64,000 nt of DNA from Culex pipiens pallens (taxonomy: Eukaryota; Arthropoda; Insecta; Diptera; Culicidae): contig NC_068938.1 in assembly GCF_016801865.2 (NCBI RefSeq), positions 62,373,674-62,437,673 of the forward strand, written 5' to 3'. Of the stretch, positions 21,001 through 28,852 are shown in pieces (within the stretch, counting starts at the first letter, position 1; each line of letters opens with the position of its first letter). The notes below the pieces were generated by a model that was given only the letters and a program-made list of their open reading frames with translations, did no database searches and had not been told where the DNA came from. A program made the translations under genes and the position numbers.

Positions 21001-23785
21001 TCGTGTACAAACACGCAATACATGCGCACGTAGATAACTCTATAGATCGGGCTATAGAGTTATCTAAGCCTGCTCTCACGCACACTAGCACGCCATTTGT
21101 TTTGCTGGACGGTACAAAATTTAACCTCAATCTATTTCGTGTACGTACACGCAATACATGCGCACGTAGATAACTCTATAGAGCTTTCTGAGCCCGATCT
21201 CACACACACTAGCGATCGAGAAATTAAAAGTGAGAGTGTGTGCGTGCAACATGGAGTTAAACTTTTTGAAAAGCCTTGGTAAGCTTCACAGCAACTGCAC
21301 AGAAAGTTTAACTCCATGTTGCGATTTGACAGCTCGATAGAGATATCCACGCGCGAGAGTGTGTTAGTTCGTAACAAAATTGACACGCATACTTAGGCAA
21401 ATCGAGTAGAATGATTCGTCTGTCAAAATCAGCTGTGGTGGTGCACGTGGTAAACAGCTGGTTTTTACAGGCGATTGATCTACTCGAAAATAGTATAAAC
21501 AACGGGCTTTGATGTTTGAGGTCCAAAAAACATAAAAAAATCTTATAATTGCTCGCATTTCCGTAAACCTTCATCAACTCTCATTGGTGCATTCGAAAGG
21601 TCTTTTGAAGCACTTCAAAATGAGCCATAGACATCCAGCATTGGTTTGACTTTTTCTCATAGCTTTTGCAAATTACTGTTAAAAATTGATGTTTTGAAAA
21701 CCTTAATATCTTTTTGCAACAGCCTCTAACACTCATATTCCCAGTTAGGAAATTTCATGAACTATAACAGCTATTTAAAGTCAGCAGTTTCAAAAAACGG
21801 GTGCCACGATATCTCAACACTGCTTCGACCAAATCGGCTCATTTTTTTAGTGAAGACGAAGGCCGGTTTTCAAAAGGTTTTTTTTGATAAAAACATTTTT
21901 ATGTTTTTCATATAAAAAATCTTCAGCTTTTGATTTTTGTATTTTTCTAAAAAACAAAATTTCAAAATCGAGTTTCGTCATGCACACGGGATATGTCTTG
22001 AGAGTCTTCATCCCAAATTTCAACAAATTTGGTCCATCCAATCTCGAGATATCGTGTCACCCGTAGGTCAACTCGGTGTTTTGAGAAAAACGCTCACAAA
22101 GTTTGACGGTTCGCTTTGCGCATGGCAAAACTTTAAACTTAAATCGTCTTCGACTCACTTAAATCATGAAATATCTTTATGAAACTTTCAGGAGTGATTG
22201 GAAATCATCTTTTGAAAGGATTTAATAAATAATCGGAAATATGAATTTTTGAGATTTTTTACATGGATGTAACCCCTTAACCTATGTTTAAAATTTTAGA
22301 ACAGGCAAATAGAGTAGTTTTCTACAATTTCAAGATTCATTAATTTAATTTTTTGATTTGTCAAAAGAAGCCATTTTGCATCATTAATTTTTCCATACAA
22401 GTCTCCACTCAATTTTGGGGGCTGATCATACAAAATGGGTGACCACTCAAATCCCATTTTCAAATTCCCTACTTTTACAGAAAGCTCAAATAATAGACAT
22501 TTCTTATCTAAAGAATTATTTACAGATTTTTGGCGGTTTTTGGCGAAGTCCCGATTTTTTTCCCGACTTTCCCGATTTCGCGACTTGAGTGGCCACCCTG
22601 AATGGGTATGTAAGTGTTTAAAATTCTGTATCTTGGGATTTTTTGATCGATTTCTCGAAATTTTATTTTAAAGTAGTATCAGAGACATAACCGAAAGACT
22701 AGGCAACATTAACACCTGCTTTAGGAGCAAAAATCGGAAACGACGCAAAACAAACTGCTCTGATGACTTCCTACCTTTTGTCACTACCAGACCAATCGCT
22801 ACCGTGAACTAGGGCAAATGAACCTAACACATACCACAATGAAAAAAAAAAAAATCTGATCATCACGAAAAATGAGTTATTCTCTACAATTTCGTTTTTT
22901 TTTTTTAAGGTTTATATTCTTTTAAATAGGGAAATTTTGTCCAACTATTTCATGTTTACTCCCAAAAATGCACTTAAAGAAAAAGTGTCTATTTCACATG
23001 TTAGACTGCTTACCCAAACCATTCTCATTTGCAATTGTAGTCCCAGATGTCCCCTACAAGCTCGAGTTGATGTCTGGATGAAAGATAGGGATATGCTCTG
23101 TTTGTGGACTCGCTCTGAAGAATCATGAATCAAATTATCTGTTTAGTTTGCAATAGGTCCTAAACACCATATTAAACAAAGCCTTTTTTGAAGGGTTTTC
23201 ATCCATTTTTAAACAACCGATATAATTTTCGGTTTGCTTCTTCTTAAACGCTTGAAACTTAAAAACGATAAAAATTTAGTTTGCTTCAGAGAAAAATGCA
23301 AGCTAGTGCTGGAGGTCTTGATGAATAGGGCCAATTGCAAACTAACCCGAGATTGTTTTTTTTACGATTATGAGCATTGAATTTGAATTGATTTGATTCC
23401 ACATACACACACATTAATTCAATTTTCACCAACATAAAAATTGTATTTTAATAATCGCTTTTGTCCAAATCGATCCCCCTTCCAAATTAGATATTCCTGG
23501 CGCACACTTCCATCGAGTAATTCCAATTGTGTTCTGCAAAAGCTTCGTTCCAGCAGGCACCAACAACAAAAACCGTCCAAGCCGATTACGAAGAATGTGA
23601 ATCAATCTCACACCCCTTTATTTTTCTGCCTTCTGCTGAGTGCTTGGTCGTGTCCCAAGTTGGAACGACAAATTTTAATGATTCATTTTTTCGTCACCTC
23701 CCCACGGAGGAGATTGAATTCCGTCATGCCCGTTCTTTACCTGATCGCTGGATAGATTCTCGGCGCTGGCCGAAAGTGAAGACAT
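2708..23785 (-). CDS. pins: Pins / LGN (rapsynoid): TPR and GoLoco cell-polarity adaptor
   Basis: Coding sequence is complement join(2708..3067, 3127..3367, 7271..7374, 7442..7657, 14168..14681, 14743..15482, 23741..23785), 2220 nt, giving 739 aa and a stop. All junctions have AG acceptors and GT donors and keep phase. The protein starts MSSLSASAENL, very like Drosophila Pins. Residues about 22-380 are TPR repeats (SGNLGNTLKVMGRFDEAA, GNLGNTYYLLGNFETAIEHH). Four GoLoco motifs follow at about 482-502, 541-562, 609-632 and 660-682, each ending in a D/E-Q-R core. The tail is an Asn-rich run. In the known family, GoLoco motifs bind G-alpha-i-GDP, and the TPRs bind Inscuteable and Mud/NuMA to orient the spindle at the cell cortex. 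The introns hold most of the repeats in this half of the window. The first ATG in frame was chosen as start (A at -3). Confidence 0.93.
3127..3367 (-). CDS. pins: pins exon 6 (GoLoco 2 and first half of GoLoco 3)
   Basis: Acceptor gatttcccag completes the split Arg codon. GoLoco 2 is NALLEMIADFQSERMDEQRA. After a Pro/Gly/Val-rich linker, GoLoco 3 begins DDAFLDMLMRCQ and is split by the intron after Gln (donor gtgagt). Confidence 0.92.
3871..4213. mobile_element. fold-back / MITE-like palindromic element
   Basis: The two halves are imperfect reverse complements over the whole length. cagggaaggtatttgcc pairs with ggcaaatggcaaa-ctaccctg sequences at the right end. ttccagttaaggaatttact pairs with agtgaattctgtaactggaa. 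gttgacattagagcgtaaac pairs with gtttacgctctagtgtcaac. A small inner stem (cctcac-catcgc-gagtgagg) sits at the centre. No coding capacity. It would form a hairpin of about 340 nt if transcribed. Confidence 0.6.
6097..6528. mobile_element. 432-bp MITE with internal inverted copies
   Basis: Terminal inverted repeats start ctgccgttctacgcataatt and continue through gtcccatgt, perfect over about 29 bp at both ends. The 4-bp repeat tgaa flanks both sides (6093-6096 and 6529-6532) and fits a target duplication. The core ctacgcataattgtccca recurs inside at about 6265, and its inverse at about 6427. No protein is encoded. Confidence 0.75.
7162..7233 (+). tRNA. tRNA-Gln (anticodon UUG)
   Basis: A 72-nt cloverleaf. 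The acceptor ggtccta pairs with taggacc, with T as discriminator. The anticodon arm ctgga-ctttgaa-tccag carries UUG. The T-arm contains gttcaaatc. It lies inside the pins intron between exons 6 and 5, on the strand opposite to pins. The internal A and B boxes are intact and a run of nine T follows, so it looks functional. Confidence 0.95.
7241..7249 (+). terminator. RNA polymerase III T-run for tRNA-Gln
   Basis: Nine consecutive T starting 8 nt after the tRNA 3' end, the usual Pol III stop signal. Confidence 0.85.
7271..7374 (-). CDS. pins: pins exon 5 (short Ala/Thr linker)
   Basis: A 104-nt exon with acceptor ccttattttag and donor gtgagt. Encodes LTHAESVDSARKPLTQ, then an Ala/Thr-rich linker ending KEN, plus two bases of an Arg codon. 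Recognised because its phase fits both neighbours and it is open throughout; it has no domain of its own. Confidence 0.8.
7442..7657 (-). CDS. pins: pins exon 4 (first GoLoco)
   Basis: Acceptor cacttttccag; begins LTPDGKK, continuing the conserved LIK-LTPDGKK sequence. GoLoco 1 (DEDFFELLTRSQSKRMDDQRC) lies near its 3' end, with a Gln-rich linker before it. Donor gtaaag after CTG AAG is preferred. A second donor 6 nt further (gtgggt, exon end 7436) keeps the frame and would add two residues (Val-Lys). Confidence 0.9.
7658..8483. other. pins intron 4, left part
   Basis: Intronic. Slightly GC-richer near 7760-8050 next to the exon, then AT-rich. No gene or element recognised before the DNA element that starts at 8486. 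Confidence 0.6.
9031..12444 (-). mobile_element. complete RTE-clade LINE, nested
   Basis: Flanked by a perfect 12-bp target duplication, caacaaattaac, at 9019-9030 and 12445-12456. Read on the minus strand, it has a GC-rich 5' region of about 360 bp, one long ORF with endonuclease then reverse transcriptase, and a very short 3' end. The 3' end finishes in gtaa-type tandem repeats (ataaagtaagtaagta) rather than poly-A. This layout is typical of the RTE clade (JAM1-like elements of mosquitoes). The intact ORF and duplications suggest a fairly young insertion. Confidence 0.88.
9058..12081 (-). CDS. RTE endonuclease-reverse transcriptase polyprotein
   Basis: A single open frame of about 1000 codons, ending in TAG at 9060-9058. 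The N-terminal APE-type endonuclease shows LGTWNVRTL, IQEVRW, LINIYAP, GDANAQVG and a final DSDHFLV. The reverse transcriptase shows ITPIYKKG, NYRGITIL, YQCGFRAGRST, FIDFKAAYDSV, GLKQGDALS and the catalytic YADD. The C-terminal region has GHESWTL and a WAGHV box. The protein nicks target DNA and copies its own RNA there. No in-frame ATG is seen before the endonuclease domain, although the frame is open from about 12081. Either initiation is unusual or the true start codon is mutated. Confidence 0.9.
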   Translation of the reverse strand, partial: YRSETPTQKNKRRNSGRINRHQTRRCKKDNDWKLGTWNVRTLQDPARAGLLARELHKLNVHVAAIQEVRWPGHGEREFTAVDPIANTSFKYHIYYSGGEKAMHGVGFVVIGDQKNRVIKWKVVNDRICVLRIKGKFFNYSLINIYAPTNDKPDDDKDAFYERLDKTYGECPRHDVKIVIGDANAQVGREAFFHPVIGKESLHPRTNDNGLRLVNFAAARGMAICSTFFARKNIRKHTWRHPNGESCTQIDHVLVDGRHFSDVMDVRSYRGPNIDSDHFLVACKIRARLSNVLTPRTARIARLNVQRLASSDVAAEYSRKLDERINEDAPTGNLDEQWGALQSIVNTTATEVIGTTRGRKPKGWFDAECQRVTDGKNEARKRMLVKGTRRNCERYSELRRAEKRIHRRKEREYDERVLAEAQAQYNANDKRRFYATVNGVRKKATPSPVMCNDREGNLLTDKTAVAARWKEHFQQLLNGETREGIVEDRMNVEDDGIAVDPPTLEDVEKAVKELKNAKSAGKDGLPAELFKHGSARMIEILHQIVQRIWCEEQLPTDWLDGLITPIYKKGQRLDCANYRGITILNSAYKVLSRILWSKLRPLTETFVGEYQCGFRAGRSTTDQMFTLRQILDKFREYNLQTHHLFIDFKAAYDSVKRNELWKIMLEHGFPAKLIRLIRATLDGAKSSVRIANETSEAFVTLDGLKQGDALSNLLFIIALEGAARRAGVQRNGTLITKSHMLLGYADDIDIIGIDRRSVEEAFVPFKREAAKIGLTINTAKTKYLVAGRARGSAGDSVSEVEIDGERYEVVDEFVYLGTLVTCDNDVSCEVKRRISAANRAFYGLRSQLRSRSLRTPTKITLYRTLILPVALYGHESWTLKEADQRALGVFERRILRSIFGGKQVGDRWRRRMNFELYQDYKHADIVKVIKHDRLKWAGHVARMSDERAAKTIFSSEPGRGRRLRGRPRTRWLCAVDEDARAANIVGDWRRAAQDRASWKSSISSALGR
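12826..14167. other. pins intron 4, right part
   Basis: AT-rich intron. It holds a cgattatccga repeat copy (about 13090-13150), a perfect-looking palindrome at 13631-13688, and at about 13826-13897 a repeat starting ttgttggattaggggtaaac. That repeat has a close copy at about 54600-54670. No gene seen. Confidence 0.55.
13631..13688. repeat. inverted repeat, 20-bp arms
   Basis: gctgaaaagttcaacttttc at the left and gaaaagttgaacttttcagc at the right are reverse complements with an 18-nt spacer; each arm is itself nearly palindromic (aaaagttcaactttt). Similar gaaaagt blocks flank it, so it is the core of a degenerate fold-back repeat. Confidence 0.6.
14168..14681 (-). CDS. pins: pins exon 3 (last TPRs and linker)
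   Basis: Acceptor ctacccacag, donor gtgagt; a 61-bp intron separates it from exon 2. Encodes about residues 262-433, including TPR motifs CYSLGNTYTLLRDFPTAID and ACWSLGNAHSSIGNHEKAL. The conserved linker NISDLRKILGLPEV follows, and the exon ends MEQLDLIK. Confidence 0.95.
14743..15482 (-). CDS. pins: pins exon 2 (TPR block)
   Basis: Acceptor ctcccgacag, donor gtaagt. Encodes residues 16 to about 262, beginning NNDGSSMCLELALEGERLC, with most of the TPR repeats. It is GC-rich compared with the surrounding intron. It ends after the first two bases of a Lys codon that is completed in the next exon. Confidence 0.95.
15483..16440. other. pins intron 1, exon-proximal part
   Basis: GC-richer than the rest of the intron between about 15600 and 16070, with no coding frame that joins to pins. 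It could contain conserved intronic regulatory sequence, but no specific site is recognisable. Confidence 0.4.
16441..18650. repeat. two-copy repeat block, copy A (interrupted)
   Basis: Segments at about 16441-16581, 17177-17517, 18173-18301 and 18585-18650 match copy B at 22282-23148 in the same order and orientation. Shared strings include aaaagaagccattttgcatc, cactaccagaccaatcgcta, aaaaagtgtctatttcacat and tttgtggactcgctctgaag. The intervening sequence in copy A is extra, mostly a 650-bp stretch at about 17518-18172. No coding frame. Confidence 0.65.
18960..19683. repeat. ggcagaa minisatellite
   Basis: Dozens of copies of a unit of about 16-17 bp, consensus near aatagtcaaatggcag, becoming more regular to the right. 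Scattered ggcagaa motifs begin near 18739. The array opens frames on both strands (Met-Ala-Glu-rich on plus; Leu-Pro-Phe-rich on minus). These follow from the repeat and are not genes. Confidence 0.85.
20561..21454. mobile_element. fold-back element with 240-bp inverted arms
   Basis: Arms 20561-20800 and 21215-21454 are reverse complements; one mismatch was noticed by eye (tgtta versus tgtca). They begin tttaccacgtgcaccaccac. Inside each arm lies a smaller inverted repeat (gcaacatggagttaaacttt and its inverse). The 414-bp spacer contains several copies, in both orientations, of a unit with cgcaatacatgcgcacgtag and ataactctatag. No protein is encoded. It resembles fold-back transposons built from nested inverted repeats. 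Confidence 0.8.
21500..21770. repeat. partial copy of the TTAA-element arm
   Basis: From aacgggctttgatgtttgag to about 21770 it matches, with scattered changes, the arms of the TTAA element at 53300-53580 and 54900-55190. Shared strings include tttgactttttctcatagct and tttgcaaattactgtt. It directly follows the fold-back at 20561-21454. A solo relic of the same family. Confidence 0.7.
22282..23148. repeat. two-copy repeat block, copy B
   Basis: The compact copy of the block described at 16441-18650, about 0.87 kb, in the same orientation 5.8 kb away inside pins intron 1. It ends with gctctgtttgtggactcgct and gaagaatcatgaatcaaatt. Whether it is a local duplication or two copies of an unknown transposon cannot be settled from this window. 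Confidence 0.6.
23741..23785 (-). CDS. pins: pins coding exon 1 (residues 1-15)
   Basis: A 45-nt coding part: ATG at 23785-23783, then MSSLSASAENLSSDQ, ending CAG before a gtaaag donor. It joins in phase 0 to AAC AAC GAT of exon 2. The frame stays open upstream but has no earlier ATG, so the 5'UTR simply lacks stops here. Identified from the conserved Pins N-terminus and the matching phase. Confidence 0.85.
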
Positions 23786-24430
23786 AATTTCCGCCGTGTT
23801 TCCTGCTGGATGGGGACTTCCGTCCTCTCGCTCCTTGTTAGAATGTAATTCCCTCCGGTTCGGTTGATGCTTTTTGACGGGGCCAAACGCCAAACCCTTT
23901 CGCTTGTTTGCTCAAGTGGCCAATCCGGCTGGCATCACTCCGTCGTCAACGGTCCGTCGAGTATTTGCAGCGAGAGATTGCAATCTGGTTCTTCCGTCAA
24001 TCGAAGAAATGAATACAGCAGCAGCAAAAAAAAGCAGTGGAAAATGGGGGTGACGCACACACTGACTCAAGTACACTTCCAAGAGGGTCACACAGTGAGA
24101 ATCTGCTGTTTTGCGAAATATCACGGCGGCCAAGCCCAGTTTCGAGTGCGGGAAGGGCCCACTAATATCACATCCAGAACCTTTGGCACTTGCAATCACA
24201 CACGATAATATCAACGCCACACGGTGCTCAAACTAATATCGGATTGCGCGTCGGGAAAACTCGAACGATTTTCCTGTCTCCTCCAGAAGGAAAAAAAACT
24301 CCGCTGGAAAAACTCACGACCCGCGACGAAGACGACGACGGTACGCGCACACACAAAATTCCAACTCTCAAAACTCAAACACAGCGGAGCAGCAGAGGCT
24401 GCCGTTGGTTGTTTTGCCTGCACAGAGAAT
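23786..24430 (-). promoter_or_regulatory. pins 5'UTR and presumed promoter
   Basis: GC-richer sequence directly upstream of the pins ATG. The minus strand shows an initiator-like tcagt near 24070-24055 (cttgagtcagtgtgtgcg). There is no TATA box at the right distance. Neither the start site nor any 5' intron is proven; the placement rests on the adjacent coding exon and the drop in AT content. Confidence 0.4.
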
Positions 24431-26944
24431 GATGATGAAGACGATGTACAGGTTGCAATTTTTTCAAGCTCTCATGCATTGGGTATTTTGATAGCTTTTG
24501 ACTGATACCGTTAATATTACTAATTAAAAATTGACACCATAAAGAAAACCAAATCGAATTTATTTTCGATTATCTGCAGATCTCTACTAAATTTTCAATT
24601 CAAAATATTGTAATTTTTGCGTAGTCATTCGTCTTAACTAGAAGTCTATGATGACTCGTTTGGTGACGCTCGTGACGCTTGAATGTCATAATTGGAGCAA
24701 GGCAATAAACTAAGCAGAGAGGTAAGCACGATTTTTAAATTTGGTAAAAGATTGATACATACTTTGAAGAACCTTTTTGTTTTGCATTGCAAATATTTTG
24801 TAAACTCAAATCAGATTAGGTAAAATTATTATTATTGAATATTTGGTTTTGAAAGGGTGCACAAGAAAATGTTTGTCTTCTTATTCAAAACTGATCAAAC
24901 TCACGGACCCAATTCTACAATAATCGAACTGTAAAAATAGTAAAACTTTGATGTAAGTAATATTTTAGACTGTACTTTAGAAGATGAATCAAAAATTATA
25001 TCGAAAGTTCCTGTAGTTTTGAAGATACTAAAACGTGTGTATCAGAAATCATGGTGCTCTTGGTAATGTACACCGTTAAATATTAGGCTGGTACAAATTT
25101 TGTTTAAGGTTTTTGTCTCCAACACAAAAAATATATTTTTTCAAAAAACATCTAAAAATAAAAAAAATTAAGTGCAATCAGCTGAAATCAATTTAAAATG
25201 CATTCCCCTGCGTTTAGAATCATTTTTAGCATGTTTGGGTTGATTTAGAAATCTTTTGAATTTTTGAAAATTTTCAATGTTTATCATAGCAAAAAGTTTT
25301 TTTTTTTGATGAAATTTTTGTTTTCGTCAAATCTTACATTTTTTGAAAACTAATGATTGCAAAACAACTGAACTAGTGTAAAATGCATTTTAAAACACTT
25401 TTTTCATGCAATTTTTCCATTTCAATATATTTTTATTATTTTATTGCAACTGTTAAGGTATTTTATTGCAACTATTAAGGTTTCCAACATGATAAAAACA
25501 ATTTTATCGTCATTTTGCAGATAGTTCTTTGGATTTTTTTAACCTAAATTTAAACAAAAATATGTTGCAGTTTTATTTAGTTATTTAAATGAATGTGAGT
25601 TTACACCAAGCAAATTATGATATATTTGACCAGCGCTGGTTCATCAGCAACCTTGGGCGCAGGAGGATGGTCATCGGACACTTTTTTTGGACACTTCCAC
25701 AGTTTGCGAATGAATATTTCGTAGACCCGTTAAAATGGAGGACCACCCTCTTGAAACTCCGCAGAGACCGAATACTCCGATCCAAAAGGTGTGATGGTTG
25801 TGGAGAATATTGTGGGCTAGAAAACTACACGCAGAAAAATAATGCATATTTGAATCAACAAAACGATTTGTTGATTTGAAAATCATGATTTTTGTTGAAT
25901 CAATGCTTAACGCCAAAGCAGCTTTTTCAAAACAACAAAAGACTTTTGAGGAATTGAGAAAATCAAGGTATTTTATTGAGCTTTTTTCAAATGTGAGTCC
26001 ATTTTTTTAAATTTATTTGGTTTCAACCCAGCAACCTAAGGTCCAATTTCAAAGATTCTTAGAGAATATTTAGGAAATTTTCTATAATTTAAAAAAAAAT
26101 CTGGTATAATAGCAACTACTGCATTACTGAGCAAAAAAAAATATTGCTTATTTTTTTACAAAATCAATTTTTTGTTGAATTCATTCCAAAAACGGTACAA
26201 TTTATATTTTTTGTAAAGCACTTTTGGATTCCAAATCTGAGTTAACATCTAAAAAGGACTGTATAAGTTTCTAGTATGTTTTAGGAGTTTAAAAAAAAAT
26301 CATTGTTTAAAAAATGGCAGCACTGCCAAATATTTTTTGAGTAATTTTTGATTCTCTAAATTTAAAAAGTGATAATTTACTTGCATAGTGTTTTTGTCTG
26401 AGGCGGTTTTCACCAAATCGAGATATTTATGGCATTATATATTGAGAGCTACTTGAAAAAAAACTTGAAAAAAAATGGTTTCCAAAAGTGCACACCTGTA
26501 AAAGTAAATATATTGCGCTCGGTGACGCTTGAGTAGAGTCTTGGTTGATGTCTCTGCTAACGCCACATTACCAAAGTTTCTGAAGGGGCAATAAAGGTGG
26601 AGTATCGAGGGGTACATAAATGCTGTTGATAGATATATAATTGTTTTAATTATTTTTTTATGTCTATTTGATATTTTTTTCCGAATTTAGATAGAAATGC
26701 TTAAATTAAATTAAATTAAAAATAAGCAAATAAATAACGACTTTAAAAATTATTACGCTAAACCCCATTTTACGCGCAGACTTTGTTTTTAATCAACACA
26801 CGTTAACAAAGTTGCAAAAAGGATTTTAGTTCAATAAAATATTAAATTTGATTAATTGAAATTATATAGCCAAATACATGTCAAATCAATGGAATAAGAA
26901 TTTATGAACAATTTTTAAATTAGGTATTATGCAAGTTAACAAAT
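24431..26944. other. intergenic, pins to Samtor
   Basis: AT-rich, with no convincing gene. A GC-richer patch at about 25590-25830 has an open frame of 96 codons on the plus strand without a recognisable domain. Its coding status is doubtful. Confidence 0.5.
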
Positions 26945-27658
26945 TTATTCATCCATGTCATCGTCACCGAGAGGCAACCCATCAAACATCTGCTTAATTT
27001 CACTCATATCTTGCTCGGTCCTTTCTTCGCGCAACGTCCCCAAATTGCCACCGTCCACCTCCATACCAGGATTATTAAAATCTTGCGGAATGCTCAACAC
27101 CGGTTCCATGTAGCCTTCTTTGTGTATTTTACACCACCGCTCGGAAACCTCGGGGAAGAGCGACTTTCGAAACACCATGCAGGTCACGTGTTCGAGTTTT
27201 TCGATTTTTATCCTACTGAAACCCATCAACCCGAGCGTGTAGCGCCAATTTTTCATCAGCTTTGCGTTGGCCCCTTGGTGGCGTGAATCAGGTGTAATGA
27301 TTAGCAAAACGCCTTCCGGTTTAAGCACGTCGTAAGCTTTTTTGCAACATTTAAGACGCTGATCAGACGAGGGAAGATATTCTAGCAATAAGCTGAAAAC
27401 CACGGCGTCGAAAAACGATTTGGGCAGGGATTCGATGGAATCTGACGAAATTGTTGAAGATGCGTCGTTCAGGGGAACCTCCAGGAAGTCACAGTACCGA
27501 ACGCTTTCCTGGGCAGGAGCTATGTCGATTGCGGTTACCTCGAAATCTCCAAAGACTGAAAACGGATTGTAGCAGCTGCCAACGTCGAGAAGTTTCACTT
27601 TTTCAACTTGGTATGGTTTGTGTTCGTATGAGAATTGTTCGTCGATTGCTGTCATGAC
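26945..27658 (-). CDS. Samtor: Samtor exon 2
   Basis: 238 codons including the stop; begins VMTAIDEQFSYEHKPYQVEK and holds the whole SAM-binding domain. The TAA stop lies inside an AATAAA hexamer on the minus strand (26949-26944), so a polyadenylation signal may overlap the stop codon. Confidence 0.92.
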   Translation of the reverse strand, partial: VMTAIDEQFSYEHKPYQVEKVKLLDVGSCYNPFSVFGDFEVTAIDIAPAQESVRYCDFLEVPLNDASSTISSDSIESLPKSFFDAVVFSLLLEYLPSSDQRLKCCKKAYDVLKPEGVLLIITPDSRHQGANAKLMKNWRYTLGLMGFSRIKIEKLEHVTCMVFRKSLFPEVSERWCKIHKEGYMEPVLSIPQDFNNPGMEVDGGNLGTLREERTEQDMSEIKQMFDGLPLGDDDMDE

Positions 27659-28016
27659 CTAAAATTGACAAAATATTATTAGAAATCTCGATTTTCGTAA
27701 TAGTTTCGTATAGTCTCACCTTATCATCCTTTTCCCGGAACATATTCAACAAGCAACTCCGGAAGAAGTAATCCCGGCAAGAACCAACGACCCACTCAAT
27801 CCGGCTATTATCCTTTTTGGCCGACACCTCCATCGTTTTGTCCCAGTAATTTGTGGCCAGTTTGTGCATTGCATCGGCGTACTGGCTCAGAAGATGCTGA
27901 TTTTGTAGGTGATTTCGCCAAGCTTGGTCCGGATCGGAGTCCTTCGCCGAGTCTCGCAGCTGGCGGTGGACGGATTTGATTAGCCCAGAAAGGGCCAGCT
28001 GCTCCTCGGAAGCCAT
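26945..28016 (-). CDS. Samtor: SAMTOR / BMT2-like S-adenosylmethionine sensor of mTORC1
   Basis: Coding sequence is complement join(26945..27658, 27720..28016), 336 aa, with a 61-bp intron (donor gtgaga, acceptor caattttag) in phase 0. The helical N-terminus is residues 1-99 (MASEEQLALSGLIKSVHRQL). The Rossmann methyltransferase-like domain starts near residue 120, with SAM motif I LLDVGSCYNPF. CDFLEVPL, VVFSLLLEYLPSSDQR, LIITPDSRHQ and MVFRKSLFPE follow, all close to animal SAMTOR. In the known system, SAM binding releases SAMTOR from GATOR1-KICSTOR, so low methionine inhibits TORC1. The acidic C-terminus ends DDDMDE. The start is the first ATG (G at -3, G at +4); the frame stays open upstream without an ATG. 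Confidence 0.92.
27720..28016 (-). CDS. Samtor: Samtor exon 1
   Basis: 99 codons from ATG to GAT GAT AAG before the gtgaga donor. Contains the conserved SAMTOR N-terminal segment with AWRNHLQNQHLLSQYADAMH and WVVGSCRDYFF. Confidence 0.92.
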
Positions 28017-28852
28017 GCCGATTAAATATTCACTAAAGTTACTGTTTTCAGCACATTTTTTATAAGAATCACTCAAAATTTTATTTAACTACTCGCGGTC
28101 AGAACATCATGCTTCCAAAACCAGATGTTATGACAGATTGCGACACAAATTAAACAACAACAAAAACAACCACAACAAACGATATTGCCCCTTCAGAAAA
28201 GTTAATGTACTTGATTGAGAATCTGAGAAATGCGTCGATTTTGTTAAAATTCAAATTAAAAAAAATATTTTTTATTTCAATAAATCAAAGAGTTCATCAA
28301 TAAAAATTAAAACAATCTAAAAAATTACAATTGTAGGGTTCGTTCATTTTAGCTTTGAATTATTCATGTATTCGAGATGATTTTACATAAGAATCCCTAA
28401 CCACCCTAATCGAATCCGGATTGCTCTAAATTAGCTTGAAGTTGCAGAGATCAGATAACATTTAATTTAATTTTAATCCCGTCTCGAAAAATGCAAACCC
28501 ATGCCAACAGGGGTGAGAGACAACCACGCACTACACCACCAGACCCGAAAAAGAAATTTGACAAAAAATCGAACAGTTTAAAAACGAAAACAATTAAAAA
28601 CACATAAAAGATACCATTATAAAACTTTGAAAGATAACAAAAAAAAGAACTTAAAAAACACAAAATGTTAAAATAGCCAAAAAATCTTTTGTTGAACTAT
28701 TTTTTTTATCATTTTTTTTTAAAAATCACCGAAAAACCATAGAAATCTAGAAATAAAAAAAAATCAAACGCATACATTTTTAAAATCAACATATAAACAA
28801 CATACGAGAATGTCATAAATACAAAAATTTAAAAAAAGAAAACACTAGAAAC
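28017..28852. other. Samtor upstream region, AT-rich
   Basis: Presumed 5'UTR and promoter of Samtor on the minus strand within the first 130 bp or so, then A-rich sequence. No promoter motif can be asserted and no gene is seen. Confidence 0.45.

Noticed and set aside
23786..23893. N-terminal extension of Pins upstream of the ATG
   Set aside because: The frame is open but has no ATG; the known Pins N-terminus begins at MSSLSA.
25589..25879. 96-codon plus-strand ORF
   Set aside because: No domain, no splice context and ends in AT-rich sequence; kept only as a doubtful patch.
28017..28076. N-terminal extension of Samtor
   Set aside because: Only a TTG could start it; MASEEQ has good initiation context.
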